Source of the DNA: Proteiniclasticum ruminis
GTDB lineage: Bacteria > Bacillota > Clostridia > Clostridiales > Clostridiaceae
Assembly: GCF_900115135.1 (NCBI RefSeq)
Contig: NZ_FOVK01000002.1
Span: forward strand, 132,512-196,511
Direction of reading: 5' to 3'
Length of the DNA stretch: 64,000 nt
This document shows positions 52,629-59,578 of this stretch, piece by piece. The translations under genes and the position numbers were made by a program. Each line of letters opens with the position of its first letter. Position 1 is the stretch's first letter. Under the pieces are notes generated by a model. It did no database searches. It saw nothing but the letters and a program-made list of their open reading frames with translations, and was not told the DNA's origin.

Positions 52629-53474
52629 ATGCAGACAATAAACTACAGGATATTGGAAGAAAAAGCGAAAGAAATCAGAATGATGATTCTTGAGCAGATT
52701 GCGGTTCCCGGACAGGGACATGTGGGTGGAAGTTTTTCCTCAGTGGAAGTGATGGTGGCTTTGTATAACGGAATCATGAACATTGATCCTGAAAATCCCC
52801 AGATGGAGAATAGAGACAGGTTCGTACTTTCCAAAGGCCATGCAGGACCAGGACTGTATGCAGTGCTTGCGGAGCGGGGCTATTTTGACAGAAAGATGCT
52901 CCTGACCCTGAACCAGTCCAATACCAATCTGCCCAGCCATGCAGATATGAATAGGACTCCTGGGGTGGACATGACCACAGGCTCCCTGGGACAGGGAATC
53001 TCCTGTGCAGTGGGAATGGCCTATGCGTCCAAGCTGAAGGAAGATGGAGCGACCGTTTACTGCATGGTAGGAGATGGAGAAGCACAAGAAGGACAGGTAT
53101 GGGAAGCAGCTCTGGCAGCGGCAAACTTCAAGCTGGACAACCTGGTGGTGTTCATGGACTACAACAAACTGCAGCTGGATGGAAGCCTTGAAGATATAGT
53201 GGATATGGGCAACATGGAAAAGAAATGGGAAGCTTTCGGTTTTGATACCTACAGCATCGACGGACACTGCTACGAGGAAATCTTCTCCACGGTGGATAAA
53301 GCAAAAACAGTGAAAGGCAAACCCTCTATGATTGTGTTGAACACTGTTAAAGGAAAAGGAGTCAAGTCTATTGAGGATCTGGGATTCAAAAACCACAGCA
53401 TGCCCGTGACCAAAGAACTAATTGAGGAAGCGAATGTAGAACTGTTTGGAAGGAGCGATCGAACATGGCTGTAA
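52629..53474 (+). CDS. Transketolase, N-terminal (TPP-binding) subunit
   Basis: 281 residues corresponding to the first third of transketolase. The TPP motif is GDGEAQEGQVWEAALAAANFKLDNLVVFMDYNKLQLDG, with GHVGGSFSSVE, SKGHAGPGLYAVLA and TGSLGQGIS before it. Together with the next gene it forms a split transketolase moving two-carbon ketol units. Its place between a PRD regulator and PTS genes indicates a dedicated catabolic role rather than housekeeping. The ATG at 52629 is preceded by GGAGG; ATG at 52626 is too close to it. It overlaps the next gene by 10 bases. Confidence 0.93.
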   Translation: MQTINYRILEEKAKEIRMMILEQIAVPGQGHVGGSFSSVEVMVALYNGIMNIDPENPQMENRDRFVLSKGHAGPGLYAVLAERGYFDRKMLLTLNQSNTNLPSHADMNRTPGVDMTTGSLGQGISCAVGMAYASKLKEDGATVYCMVGDGEAQEGQVWEAALAAANFKLDNLVVFMDYNKLQLDGSLEDIVDMGNMEKKWEAFGFDTYSIDGHCYEEIFSTVDKAKTVKGKPSMIVLNTVKGKGVKSIEDLGFKNHSMPVTKELIEEANVELFGRSDRTWL

Positions 53475-54394
53475 CAGAAATGAGAAAAGTACTGGCAGAC
53501 ACACTTCAAGAGATGATGAAAACGGATGATCGGATTGTGGTCATGGATGCGGATCTTGCCACAGCCAATGGCACCTTCGGCCTTCGGAAGGTTTATCCGG
53601 ATCGCGCCATCGATGTGGGCATCAGCGAAGCTAATATGGCGAGCATGGCTGCCGGGATGTCAGCCTATGGTATGAAGCCCTATATCGTCACATTCACAGC
53701 ATTTGCCTCCAGAAGAATTGCCGATCAGCTGGCCATATCCTGCTCCTATGCCCGTCAGGATGTCAAAATCATCGCCACGGATGCCGGAGTCACCGCACAG
53801 ACCAACGGTGGCACCCATATGTCCCTGGAAGATATCGGTATTGTGAGAAGTATTCCAGGCACAGTGGTCCTCGACCTCATCGATGGGGTGCAGCTGAAGA
53901 AAGCGTTGCCTGTGATTCATGACTATAAAGGGGTCGTTTATGTGAGAATGGTCCGGAAGGAGACGCCGGATGTCTTTGATGACAGCTATGAGTTTGACCT
54001 GTTCAAAGGAAAATGCATCAAGGAAGGAAAAGATCTGACTCTCATTGCCACCGGAATGATGGTGCATGAAGCGTTGGAAGCGGATAAAATCCTTCAGGCT
54101 GAAGGTATTGACGCTGAAATCATTGCAATCCACTGCATCAAACCTCTGGACGAGGACATTGTGGTGCAGAGTGCAAAGAAAACCGGAAAAGTGATGACAC
54201 TGGAGAACCACAACATCCATGGAGGGCTCTACAGTGCAGTGACAGAGGTCCTCGCAAGAAAATGTCCTGTTTCCGTTGTCCCTATAGGCATTCAGGATCA
54301 CTTCGGAGAAGTTGGTAAAACCAGATTCCTCATGGAAAAATACGGTCTCAACAAGGAAAAAATTGTAGAGGAAGCAAAAAATCTTCTGAAATAA
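53465..54394 (+). CDS. Transketolase, C-terminal subunit
   Basis: 309 residues with the pyrimidine-binding domain (DADLATANGTFGL, DVGISEANMASMAAGMSAYGMKPYIVTFTAFASRR) and the C-terminal domain (DLTLIATGMMVHEALEADKIL). The catalytic-type Glu of GISEANM is present. It is translationally overlapped with the N-terminal subunit, so a 1:1 complex is expected. It is known in many Firmicutes as transketolase subunit B. The sugar phosphate is likely the product of the PTS encoded downstream. Confidence 0.93.
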   Translation: MAVTEMRKVLADTLQEMMKTDDRIVVMDADLATANGTFGLRKVYPDRAIDVGISEANMASMAAGMSAYGMKPYIVTFTAFASRRIADQLAISCSYARQDVKIIATDAGVTAQTNGGTHMSLEDIGIVRSIPGTVVLDLIDGVQLKKALPVIHDYKGVVYVRMVRKETPDVFDDSYEFDLFKGKCIKEGKDLTLIATGMMVHEALEADKILQAEGIDAEIIAIHCIKPLDEDIVVQSAKKTGKVMTLENHNIHGGLYSAVTEVLARKCPVSVVPIGIQDHFGEVGKTRFLMEKYGLNKEKIVEEAKNLLK

Positions 54395-54446
54395 ATCTGA
54401 ATAGTTGAAAAGTTCAATTTTCAGCGGAAGCAATCTGAACCAATTG

Positions 54447-54502
54447 AAGGTTACATTTCAAATCCGAATCAAGTATATTGATATCAACAGATGTAAACCT
54501 TT
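54447..54502. promoter_or_regulatory. Inverted pair of the operon 12-mer before the IIA gene
   Basis: AAGGTTACATTT (54447-54458) and ATGTAAACCTTT (54491-54502) face each other. The second is the exact reverse complement of the 12-mer at 50456-50467. It probably marks a second binding site of the PRD regulator and an internal promoter. Confidence 0.5.
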
Positions 54503-54530
54503 AAATCTAACAAATTGGAAGGTATCAGTT

Positions 54531-54971
54531 ATGATTGAAAAAATATTAACAAAAGACTTTGTCCGTACTGGCGTATCAGCCAGTGACTGGAAAGAAGCGA
54601 TTCATGAAGGGGTAAAACCTCTTCTGGAAAAGGGGTATATTGAAGAACGCTATGAAGAAGCGATTCTGGAGAACTTCAAAGAGCTGGGTCCCTATATGGT
54701 CATCGCACCAGGAGTGGTCTTATCCCACGCACGCCCTGAAAATGGCGTGGTTCAGATGGGAATGAGCATTGTCAATCTTCTGGAAGGTGTGAAGTTCGGC
54801 CATGAAACCAACGACCCGGTTTATCTTGTGATTACCCTGGCTGCTTCAGACAACACATCTCATCTGGAACTTCTCAGAGAGCTCATGGGCATTCTGATGG
54901 AAGATACCAAGCTTCACACGCTGAAGTTTGAGAAGGACCTTCAAAAGGTTCTGGCATTATTTCATTCATAA
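54531..54971 (+). CDS. PTS IIA component, mannitol/fructose/ascorbate superfamily
   Basis: 146 residues. The phosphorylated His is in APGVVLSHARPENGV, and the fold markers GPYMVIAPG and DPVYLVITLAASDNTSHLELL agree with the UlaC/MtlA IIA family. It passes phosphate from HPr to the IIB encoded next. The IIA domain of the upstream PRD regulator is closely similar in these motifs, suggesting a common origin. The ATG at 54531 follows GGAAGG; an open frame extends upstream into the leader but lacks a ribosome site. Confidence 0.93.
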   Translation: MIEKILTKDFVRTGVSASDWKEAIHEGVKPLLEKGYIEERYEEAILENFKELGPYMVIAPGVVLSHARPENGVVQMGMSIVNLLEGVKFGHETNDPVYLVITLAASDNTSHLELLRELMGILMEDTKLHTLKFEKDLQKVLALFHS

Positions 54972-54994
54972 AAAAATGGAAAGGAGGAACGAAA

Positions 54995-55282
54995 ATGAAA
55001 ATACTTGTTTGCTGTGGAAGTGGACTGGGATCCAGCTTCATGATTGAAATGAATGTGCAGGCGGCTCTTAAGGCTATTGGCGCACCATCCAGCGTATCTG
55101 TGGATCATGCGGACTTAGGCTCTGCAAAAGGATACTTTGCGGATTTGTACATTGGCACAAGAGACATTGCACCAGAACTGGAAACCATTGGAAAGCCGGT
55201 GATTTCTCTCGACAATATGCTGGACAAGAAAGAGCTCGAAACAAAGCTCGAAGCAAAACTGAAAGAACTTAATGTGATTTAA
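54995..55282 (+). CDS. PTS IIB component, ascorbate/galactitol type
   Basis: 95 residues. MKILVCCGSGLGSSFMIEMNV carries the phospho-Cys in the CGSGLGSS loop typical of UlaB/SgcB proteins. It is soluble and bridges IIA and the UlaA-type IIC encoded 31 bases downstream. The ribosome site is AAGGAGG. Confidence 0.93.
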   Translation: MKILVCCGSGLGSSFMIEMNVQAALKAIGAPSSVSVDHADLGSAKGYFADLYIGTRDIAPELETIGKPVISLDNMLDKKELETKLEAKLKELNVI

Positions 55283-55313
55283 CTGCGATTTTAACTGTAA
55301 GGAGGATGTAATT

Positions 55314-56573
55314 ATGCTTCAATTTTTACTTGACATTCTAAGTACCCCCGCAATACTAGTTGGTTTAGTTGCTATGGTAGGTCTTATCGCTCTTCAGAAG
55401 CCTGCTTCTGAAATCATCAAAGGTACCATCAAAACCATCATGGGCTTTCTGGTCCTTGGTGGTGGTGCAGATATCGTTGTTGGCGCACTGAACCAGTTTG
55501 GCATTATGTTTCAGGAAGGCTTCGGTATTGCTGGAATCGTTCCGAACAATGAGGCGATTGTTGCTCAGGCACTGCAGGAATACGGTACACAAACCGCACT
55601 TATTATGGCTTTTGGTATGGTAGCAAATATTATCATTGCTCGATTTACCCCTCTGAAGTACATATTCCTGACAGGACACCATACACTCTACATGGCTTGT
55701 ATGATTGCTGCGATTCTTGTGGCAGGAGGTGTAGAAGGAGTTGCTCTTGTTGTAAGTGGTTCAATTATTCTAGGGTTTGTTATGGTGCTCTCACCGGCTC
55801 TTGTTCAACCAACAATGCGAAAAATTACAGGATCAGATGAGATTGGATTTGGACACTTCAGCGCCCTAGGCTATTGGCTCTCTGCTCAAGTTGGTAAAGT
55901 AGTAGGTAAGGGGTCCAAATCTACTGAAGAAATGAACTTTCCAAAATGGCTTCTTTTTATGAGAGATACTTCTGTCGCAATATCACTCACTATGGGTATT
56001 CTGTACCTCGTCGTTGCAGTGGCTGCAGGCCCTGAGTTTGTCCAGAGTCAGTTAAGTGGTGGACAGAACTTCATCATTTTCTCTCTGCTTAAAGCAATCA
56101 CCTTTGCTGGTGGAGTGTTTGTAATTCTTTCTGGTGTTCGTCTCATTCTTGGAGAGATCGTTCCTGCCTTTAAAGGAATTGCAACCAAGATTGTACCAAA
56201 CGCAAAACCAGCGCTGGACTGCCCAGTGGTGTTCCCATATGCGCCAAACGCAGTTATCATCGGATTCCTTTCCAGCTTTGTGGGCGGTATCCTTGGTATG
56301 GTTATCCTCATCGCACTGGATGCGCCAGTGATTCTTCCAGGTGTTGTACCTCACTTCTTCACAGGAGCTACCGCAGGTGTCTTCGGTAACGCCACAGGAG
56401 GAAGAAGAGGAGCTGTTCTTGGATCTATTGCCAATGGACTGCTGATCACATTCCTGCCAGTACTGCTGATGCCAGTACTTGGAAACCTCGGATTTGCTAA
56501 TACCACATTCAGCGATGCTGACTTTGGAATCGTTGGTATCATCCTTGGAAATATCTTAAGACTGTTCAACTAG
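55314..56573 (+). CDS. ulaA: PTS IIC component, UlaA (ascorbate) family
   Basis: 419 residues, about eleven TM helices. Family segments are LQKPASEIIKGTIKTIMGFLVLGGGADIVVGALNQFG, GMVANIIIARFTPLKYIFLTGHHTLYMACMIAAIL and PHFFTGATAGVFGNATGGRRGAVLGSIANGL. UlaA itself imports L-ascorbate, but no ascorbate genes (ulaG, ulaD, ulaE, ulaF) are nearby. The partner transketolase suggests another substrate, such as a pentose or ketose. It is the last gene of the operon, followed by a terminator. Confidence 0.92.
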   Translation: MLQFLLDILSTPAILVGLVAMVGLIALQKPASEIIKGTIKTIMGFLVLGGGADIVVGALNQFGIMFQEGFGIAGIVPNNEAIVAQALQEYGTQTALIMAFGMVANIIIARFTPLKYIFLTGHHTLYMACMIAAILVAGGVEGVALVVSGSIILGFVMVLSPALVQPTMRKITGSDEIGFGHFSALGYWLSAQVGKVVGKGSKSTEEMNFPKWLLFMRDTSVAISLTMGILYLVVAVAAGPEFVQSQLSGGQNFIIFSLLKAITFAGGVFVILSGVRLILGEIVPAFKGIATKIVPNAKPALDCPVVFPYAPNAVIIGFLSSFVGGILGMVILIALDAPVILPGVVPHFFTGATAGVFGNATGGRRGAVLGSIANGLLITFLPVLLMPVLGNLGFANTTFSDADFGIVGIILGNILRLFN

Positions 56574-56586
56574 AAAAAAACATAAG

Positions 56587-56623
56587 AAAAGGTCCTCTTC
56601 ATAAAACTGAAGGGGACCTTTTT
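56587..56623. terminator. Bidirectional terminator after the PTS operon
   Basis: AAAAGGTCCTCTTC pairs with GAAGGGGACCTTTT (minor mismatch), then TTTTG. It separates the PTS operon from the convergent ABC-F gene. Confidence 0.82.
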
Positions 56624-56650
56624 GTACATATTGAAAATGATCCAGTTTAC

Positions 56651-58294
56651 TTACTTGTTTTCCATCGATTTTATCACTTTGGACAGGGAGAAAAATTCTT
56701 CTTCAAGAGTACGGAGCTCTTCTTTCCTCGCCATCAGCATCCGATGGGAGAGCTCCGCCTGCCTCATTTTTAGAAGAAGAATGTTTTCCTCCTCGTTAGG
56801 CTTTTCCTCTCTTTCCAGATATTCTGTGAGGGTCCCTGGAAACCGTGTGAGCTGTTTATCTTTCAGATGCCAAATTTCTTTAGCCACCTGCTTCATGAAA
56901 TAGCGGTCATGGGTAATGAGAAGCATGGCGCCTTCATAGTCTTTTAAGGCTTCCTCAAAGACTTCTTTGGTTTCCAGATCCAGAAAATTGGTCGGCTCAT
57001 CCAGGATGAGAAGGTTGCATCTCGTGAGAAGGAGCCGAAGAAGAGATACCCTCAGTTTCTCTCCATAGCTTAAGTGCTTCATGGGAAGAAATACAGAGTC
57101 TCCTTTGATCTTCAGTCCACCCAGAAAATTTCGTATGTCACTTTCTACTGGGTGCAGAGGAAGAAGAAGCTCCAGTGGTGTTTCCTCCTCATTGAAGCCT
57201 GTGAGCTCCTGAGAGAGATACCCGAGCTTCACCGATGGGGAGACTGTGACCGTTCCTTCATGAGAAAGTTCACCAAGAAGAATTTTCATCAAGGTGGTTT
57301 TACCCGCCCCATTTTCGCCCAGAAGTCCGATCTTATTCTCCCGCCTGATTTCTAACGAGATGTCCTGAAAAAGAACCCGGTCAAAGGCTTTTCCAAGACC
57401 TTCCCCACGAAGAAGCACCGGGGGTGTTTTCTCCTCGGAAGTGAGAAATGACAGCTTCACTTCTTTTTCCGAGGTGGGTTTTTCTTTCACCTCCAAGAGT
57501 TCGATGCGCTTTCGCATGGACTTTGCTTTCTTCTGGAGCTGTTTGTTTCTTCCCCGAAGATAATCGTTCTGAGACAGGGTCTCCATTTTGTTCGCCTTTT
57601 GGGAGATTCCTTGGGCTGCAGCTTCCAGAGCTTTTTTCTTTCTGGTGTATTCCACATATTCCATGTTCTCACGGGCCATGTCTTCGTCCCGCTTTTTCTT
57701 GAAAGCGGTATAATTTCCGGTATATTTTTTGAGCTTTCCTTTTTCCAGATGATAGATCTTAGAGACACTATGATCGAGAAACTCCCGGTCATGGGAGATG
57801 AGAAGCACCGCACCATCGTACTCTTTCAGAAATTCCTCCAGGGCTTTGATGCTTTCCACATCCAGAAAGTTTGTAGGTTCATCCAGAAGCAGCAGAGGAG
57901 GAAGCTCTTTGATGGCATGGATGAAGGCGAGTTTTGTCTTTTCGCCACCACTCATGTGCTGAAATGGAGTATGCAGCAGCTCCTTCATTCTGAAGGCATC
58001 CATGAGTTTCAGGACTCTCTTGTCGTAGCTTTGGGATTCTTCGAGCAGTTTTTTCAGCGTGGATTCCTCTAAAGCCGACTGCTGATGGAGATGGCCATAG
58101 GGGACAAGAATCTTCCCGTAGCCTTTTTCTGGAGAAAGATCCCCCAGAAGGATCTTGAAGATCGTTGTTTTTCCGGACCCGTTTCTTCCTAAAATGCCAA
58201 TGCGGTCTTTGTCGTGGATCTCCAAGGAGATGTTATGAAAAAGGTCCTTGGCTGGAAAGTTCAGGGTCACAGTTTTTAATTGCGCTTTGAGCAA
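56651..58294 (-). CDS. ABC-F ATPase, probable ribosome-protection factor
   Basis: 547 residues with two ABC domains and no TM helices. Domain 1: GRNGSGKTT, MSGGEKTKL, LLLLDEPTNFLD, LISHD. Domain 2: GENGAGKTT, LSYGEKLRV, LLILDEPTNFLD, LITHD. A charged linker (about 205-290) and a coiled C-terminal tail (about 500-547) complete it. The architecture and the long linker fit antibiotic-resistance ABC-F proteins, which act on the ribosome, though a housekeeping subtype is possible. TTG at 58294 is chosen because GAGGTGA lies 5 bases before it; an ATG at 58327 lies in the hairpin. The inducible-looking leader supports the resistance role. Confidence 0.9.
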   Translation of the reverse strand: MLKAQLKTVTLNFPAKDLFHNISLEIHDKDRIGILGRNGSGKTTIFKILLGDLSPEKGYGKILVPYGHLHQQSALEESTLKKLLEESQSYDKRVLKLMDAFRMKELLHTPFQHMSGGEKTKLAFIHAIKELPPLLLLDEPTNFLDVESIKALEEFLKEYDGAVLLISHDREFLDHSVSKIYHLEKGKLKKYTGNYTAFKKKRDEDMARENMEYVEYTRKKKALEAAAQGISQKANKMETLSQNDYLRGRNKQLQKKAKSMRKRIELLEVKEKPTSEKEVKLSFLTSEEKTPPVLLRGEGLGKAFDRVLFQDISLEIRRENKIGLLGENGAGKTTLMKILLGELSHEGTVTVSPSVKLGYLSQELTGFNEEETPLELLLPLHPVESDIRNFLGGLKIKGDSVFLPMKHLSYGEKLRVSLLRLLLTRCNLLILDEPTNFLDLETKEVFEEALKDYEGAMLLITHDRYFMKQVAKEIWHLKDKQLTRFPGTLTEYLEREEKPNEEENILLLKMRQAELSHRMLMARKEELRTLEEEFFSLSKVIKSMENK

Positions 58295-58315
58295 AAAAAT
58301 CACCTCGTCTATTTT

Positions 58316-58343
58316 CTGCCTGCCCAAAGCATGGGGAGGCAGA
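58316..58343 (-). promoter_or_regulatory. Attenuator-type hairpin in the ABC-F leader
   Basis: On the minus strand CTGCCTCCCC pairs with GGGCAGGCAG (9 of 10) around a 7-base loop. It starts right after the leader ORF stop and ends 9 bases before the ribosome site of the ABC-F gene. Its CCTCC could alternatively pair with the GGAGG of the leader ORF. Confidence 0.6.
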
Positions 58344-58344
58344 A

Positions 58345-58383
58345 TTATTTGGTTTTATCTGTGATCGCTGTTGTCATCCACAT
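58345..58383 (-). CDS. 12-codon leader ORF upstream of the ABC-F gene
   Basis: The minus strand encodes MWMTTAITDKTK and a TAA stop. GGAGG lies 9 bases before the ATG. A competing ATG (58392-58390) closer to GGAGG gives only five codons (MNKCG). The stop abuts the hairpin at 58316-58343. Leader peptides stalled by antibiotic-bound ribosomes control many resistance ABC-F genes; this one has the right position, but translation is unproven. Confidence 0.55.
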   Translation of the reverse strand: MWMTTAITDKTK

Positions 58384-58409
58384 TTGTTCATACCTCCATG
58401 TTTTTTTTC

Positions 58410-58438
58410 AGTATACGGCAAAGACGCTGTAATCTCAA
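58410..58438 (-). promoter_or_regulatory. Strong promoter of the ABC-F leader transcript
   Basis: Minus strand TTGAGA (58438-58433) and TATACT (58415-58410) are spaced exactly 17 bases; transcription should start near 58403, giving a leader of about 110 bases. Confidence 0.75.
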
Positions 58439-58451
58439 GAAAATAGAGAAA

Positions 58452-58497
58452 AATCCCGTAGGATAAGAAGAATGTAGTCTTCTGTCCTGCGGGATTC
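58452..58497 (-). terminator. Terminator of the PAP2 gene
   Basis: A long near-perfect hairpin (AATCCCGCAGGACAGAAG against its complement with G-T pairs and one bulge) ends in TTTTTCTCTATTTT on the minus strand. Confidence 0.82.
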
Positions 58498-58500
58498 TAT

Positions 58501-59328
58501 CTATAGATTGAATTTCTTGAAAAAGAGAGGATAGAGGAATATGGCGGTGAAGGTCACCAGGAAGTAGCGGAGAAGATCATAAAGAGCTTCCTCTGGGAAT
58601 ACTGCCCCCAGGCCTTCTTTGATGAGGAGAATGAGAAGAATCCCAATCAGCACTCGAAGAACTTTCTTCAAAAGTGTGCCCTTTACCTCAAACTGCACAT
58701 AGTTCTTTTCTAGAAGGATACCCAGGAAAAAACCGGCATAGGAGCCAAAACTTTTGATAAAGTCCTCAGACCCTGCAAAGAAAAGAGCGGGGATAAAGAG
58801 AAGAAAAGTGAAGGTATAGAGCACCTCCGGCTGTATCTTTTTCAGAAGCCTTGCACAGAGAAAAGCGGTAAGGAGTCCTAGAAGAATACCCACCACAGCA
58901 TCTTTCGGGTAATGAACGCCCAGGTAGATTCTGGAGAGCCCAATGAGAAAGATCAGCACACCAAGGAGGAAGGTGAGCCACTTCTTTTTAAACTCTATCA
59001 TAAAGGCTCCGCCTGTGGCAGCGCCATTTTGACTGTGGCCGCTGGGAAAGGATTTTCCCGTGGCAGTTTCAGGACGAAGGGTTCGGATGCCTTCTTCACC
59101 AATGGGGCGTTCAAAGGAGAACATCTCTTTCAGGGTATTGTTCAGAAGAAGACTTGTGAACACGGTATAAGCGAGGGTTTCTCCGAATTTCTTATTGATC
59201 GTCCAGTAGATGATGGCCAGAAGCGGCACCATAAACAGCTCCTCTCCAAAGATGGTGATGCCCTCAAAGAAGGCATCCAGAAAAGGTGTATGTATACTTT
59301 GCACTGCGCGGATGAGATCCAGTTCCAT
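58501..59328 (-). CDS. PAP2-family membrane phosphatase
   Basis: 275 residues, about six to eight TM helices. The three phosphatase motifs are KEMFSFERP (K...RP), PSGHSQNG (PSGH) and SRIYLGVHYPKDAVVG (SR...H...D). Such enzymes hydrolyse phosphatidic acid or undecaprenyl pyrophosphate on the outer face of the membrane. The C-terminal half adds extra helices beyond the core. The ATG follows GGAGG. It is monocistronic and divergent from the metal ATPase gene. Confidence 0.88.
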   Translation of the reverse strand: MELDLIRAVQSIHTPFLDAFFEGITIFGEELFMVPLLAIIYWTINKKFGETLAYTVFTSLLLNNTLKEMFSFERPIGEEGIRTLRPETATGKSFPSGHSQNGAATGGAFMIEFKKKWLTFLLGVLIFLIGLSRIYLGVHYPKDAVVGILLGLLTAFLCARLLKKIQPEVLYTFTFLLFIPALFFAGSEDFIKSFGSYAGFFLGILLEKNYVQFEVKGTLLKKVLRVLIGILLILLIKEGLGAVFPEEALYDLLRYFLVTFTAIFLYPLFFKKFNL

Positions 59329-59363
59329 GTCATTTCCTCCAGTATTTTTTAGAGTTTACCTCT

Positions 59364-59391
59364 ATTGTAGCGGTTCTTCAGAAGTTTTCAA
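59364..59391 (-). promoter_or_regulatory. Promoter of the PAP2 gene
   Basis: Minus strand TTGAAA (59391-59386) and TACAAT (59369-59364) are spaced 16 bases. Confidence 0.6.
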
Positions 59392-59412
59392 CAGTCATGA
59401 ATTTCCCATTGT

Positions 59413-59452
59413 TTCTCAATGAGAATCAATGAGAATGAATGTCGCTCTCATT
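59413..59452. promoter_or_regulatory. TGAGAAT repeat cluster, candidate metalloregulator site
   Basis: TTCTCA-A-TGAGAA (59413-59425) is a perfect dyad; CAATGAGAAT is repeated in tandem (59417-59426 and 59427-59436), and CTCATT (59447-59452) is a further inverted half-site. TGAGAAT half-sites are typical of Fur-family operators. The cluster lies between the PAP2 and metal ATPase promoters. Confidence 0.5.
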
Positions 59453-59486
59453 TAATAAGAATGAATATTAAATTATAACAATTCTA

Positions 59487-59515
59487 TTTACAGATAATTA
59501 TTTCTAGAGTATGAT
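59487..59515 (+). promoter_or_regulatory. Promoter of the P1B ATPase with Fur/PerR-like spacer
   Basis: TTTACA (59487-59492) and TATGAT (59510-59515) are spaced 17 bases. Within the spacer, AGATAAT-T-ATTTCTA (59492-59506) matches the Fur 7-1-7 consensus at 10 of 14 positions. Confidence 0.55.
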
Positions 59516-59578
59516 GAAGGTAAGAACAAATGCCCTGCCATTTCGGGGAATTCAGGCAGGAAGAAAGGGGAAAGAAAA

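Noticed and set aside
53660-54433. A 257-codon minus-strand frame over the transketolase C-terminal subunit
   Set aside because: It is fully overlapped by a strongly conserved gene, with no ribosome site or recognised motif.
54405-54530. Upstream in-frame extension of the PTS IIA gene
   Set aside because: The 42 extra codons lack a ribosome site, match no IIA sequence and contain the inverted regulatory repeat; ATG at 54531 is preferred.
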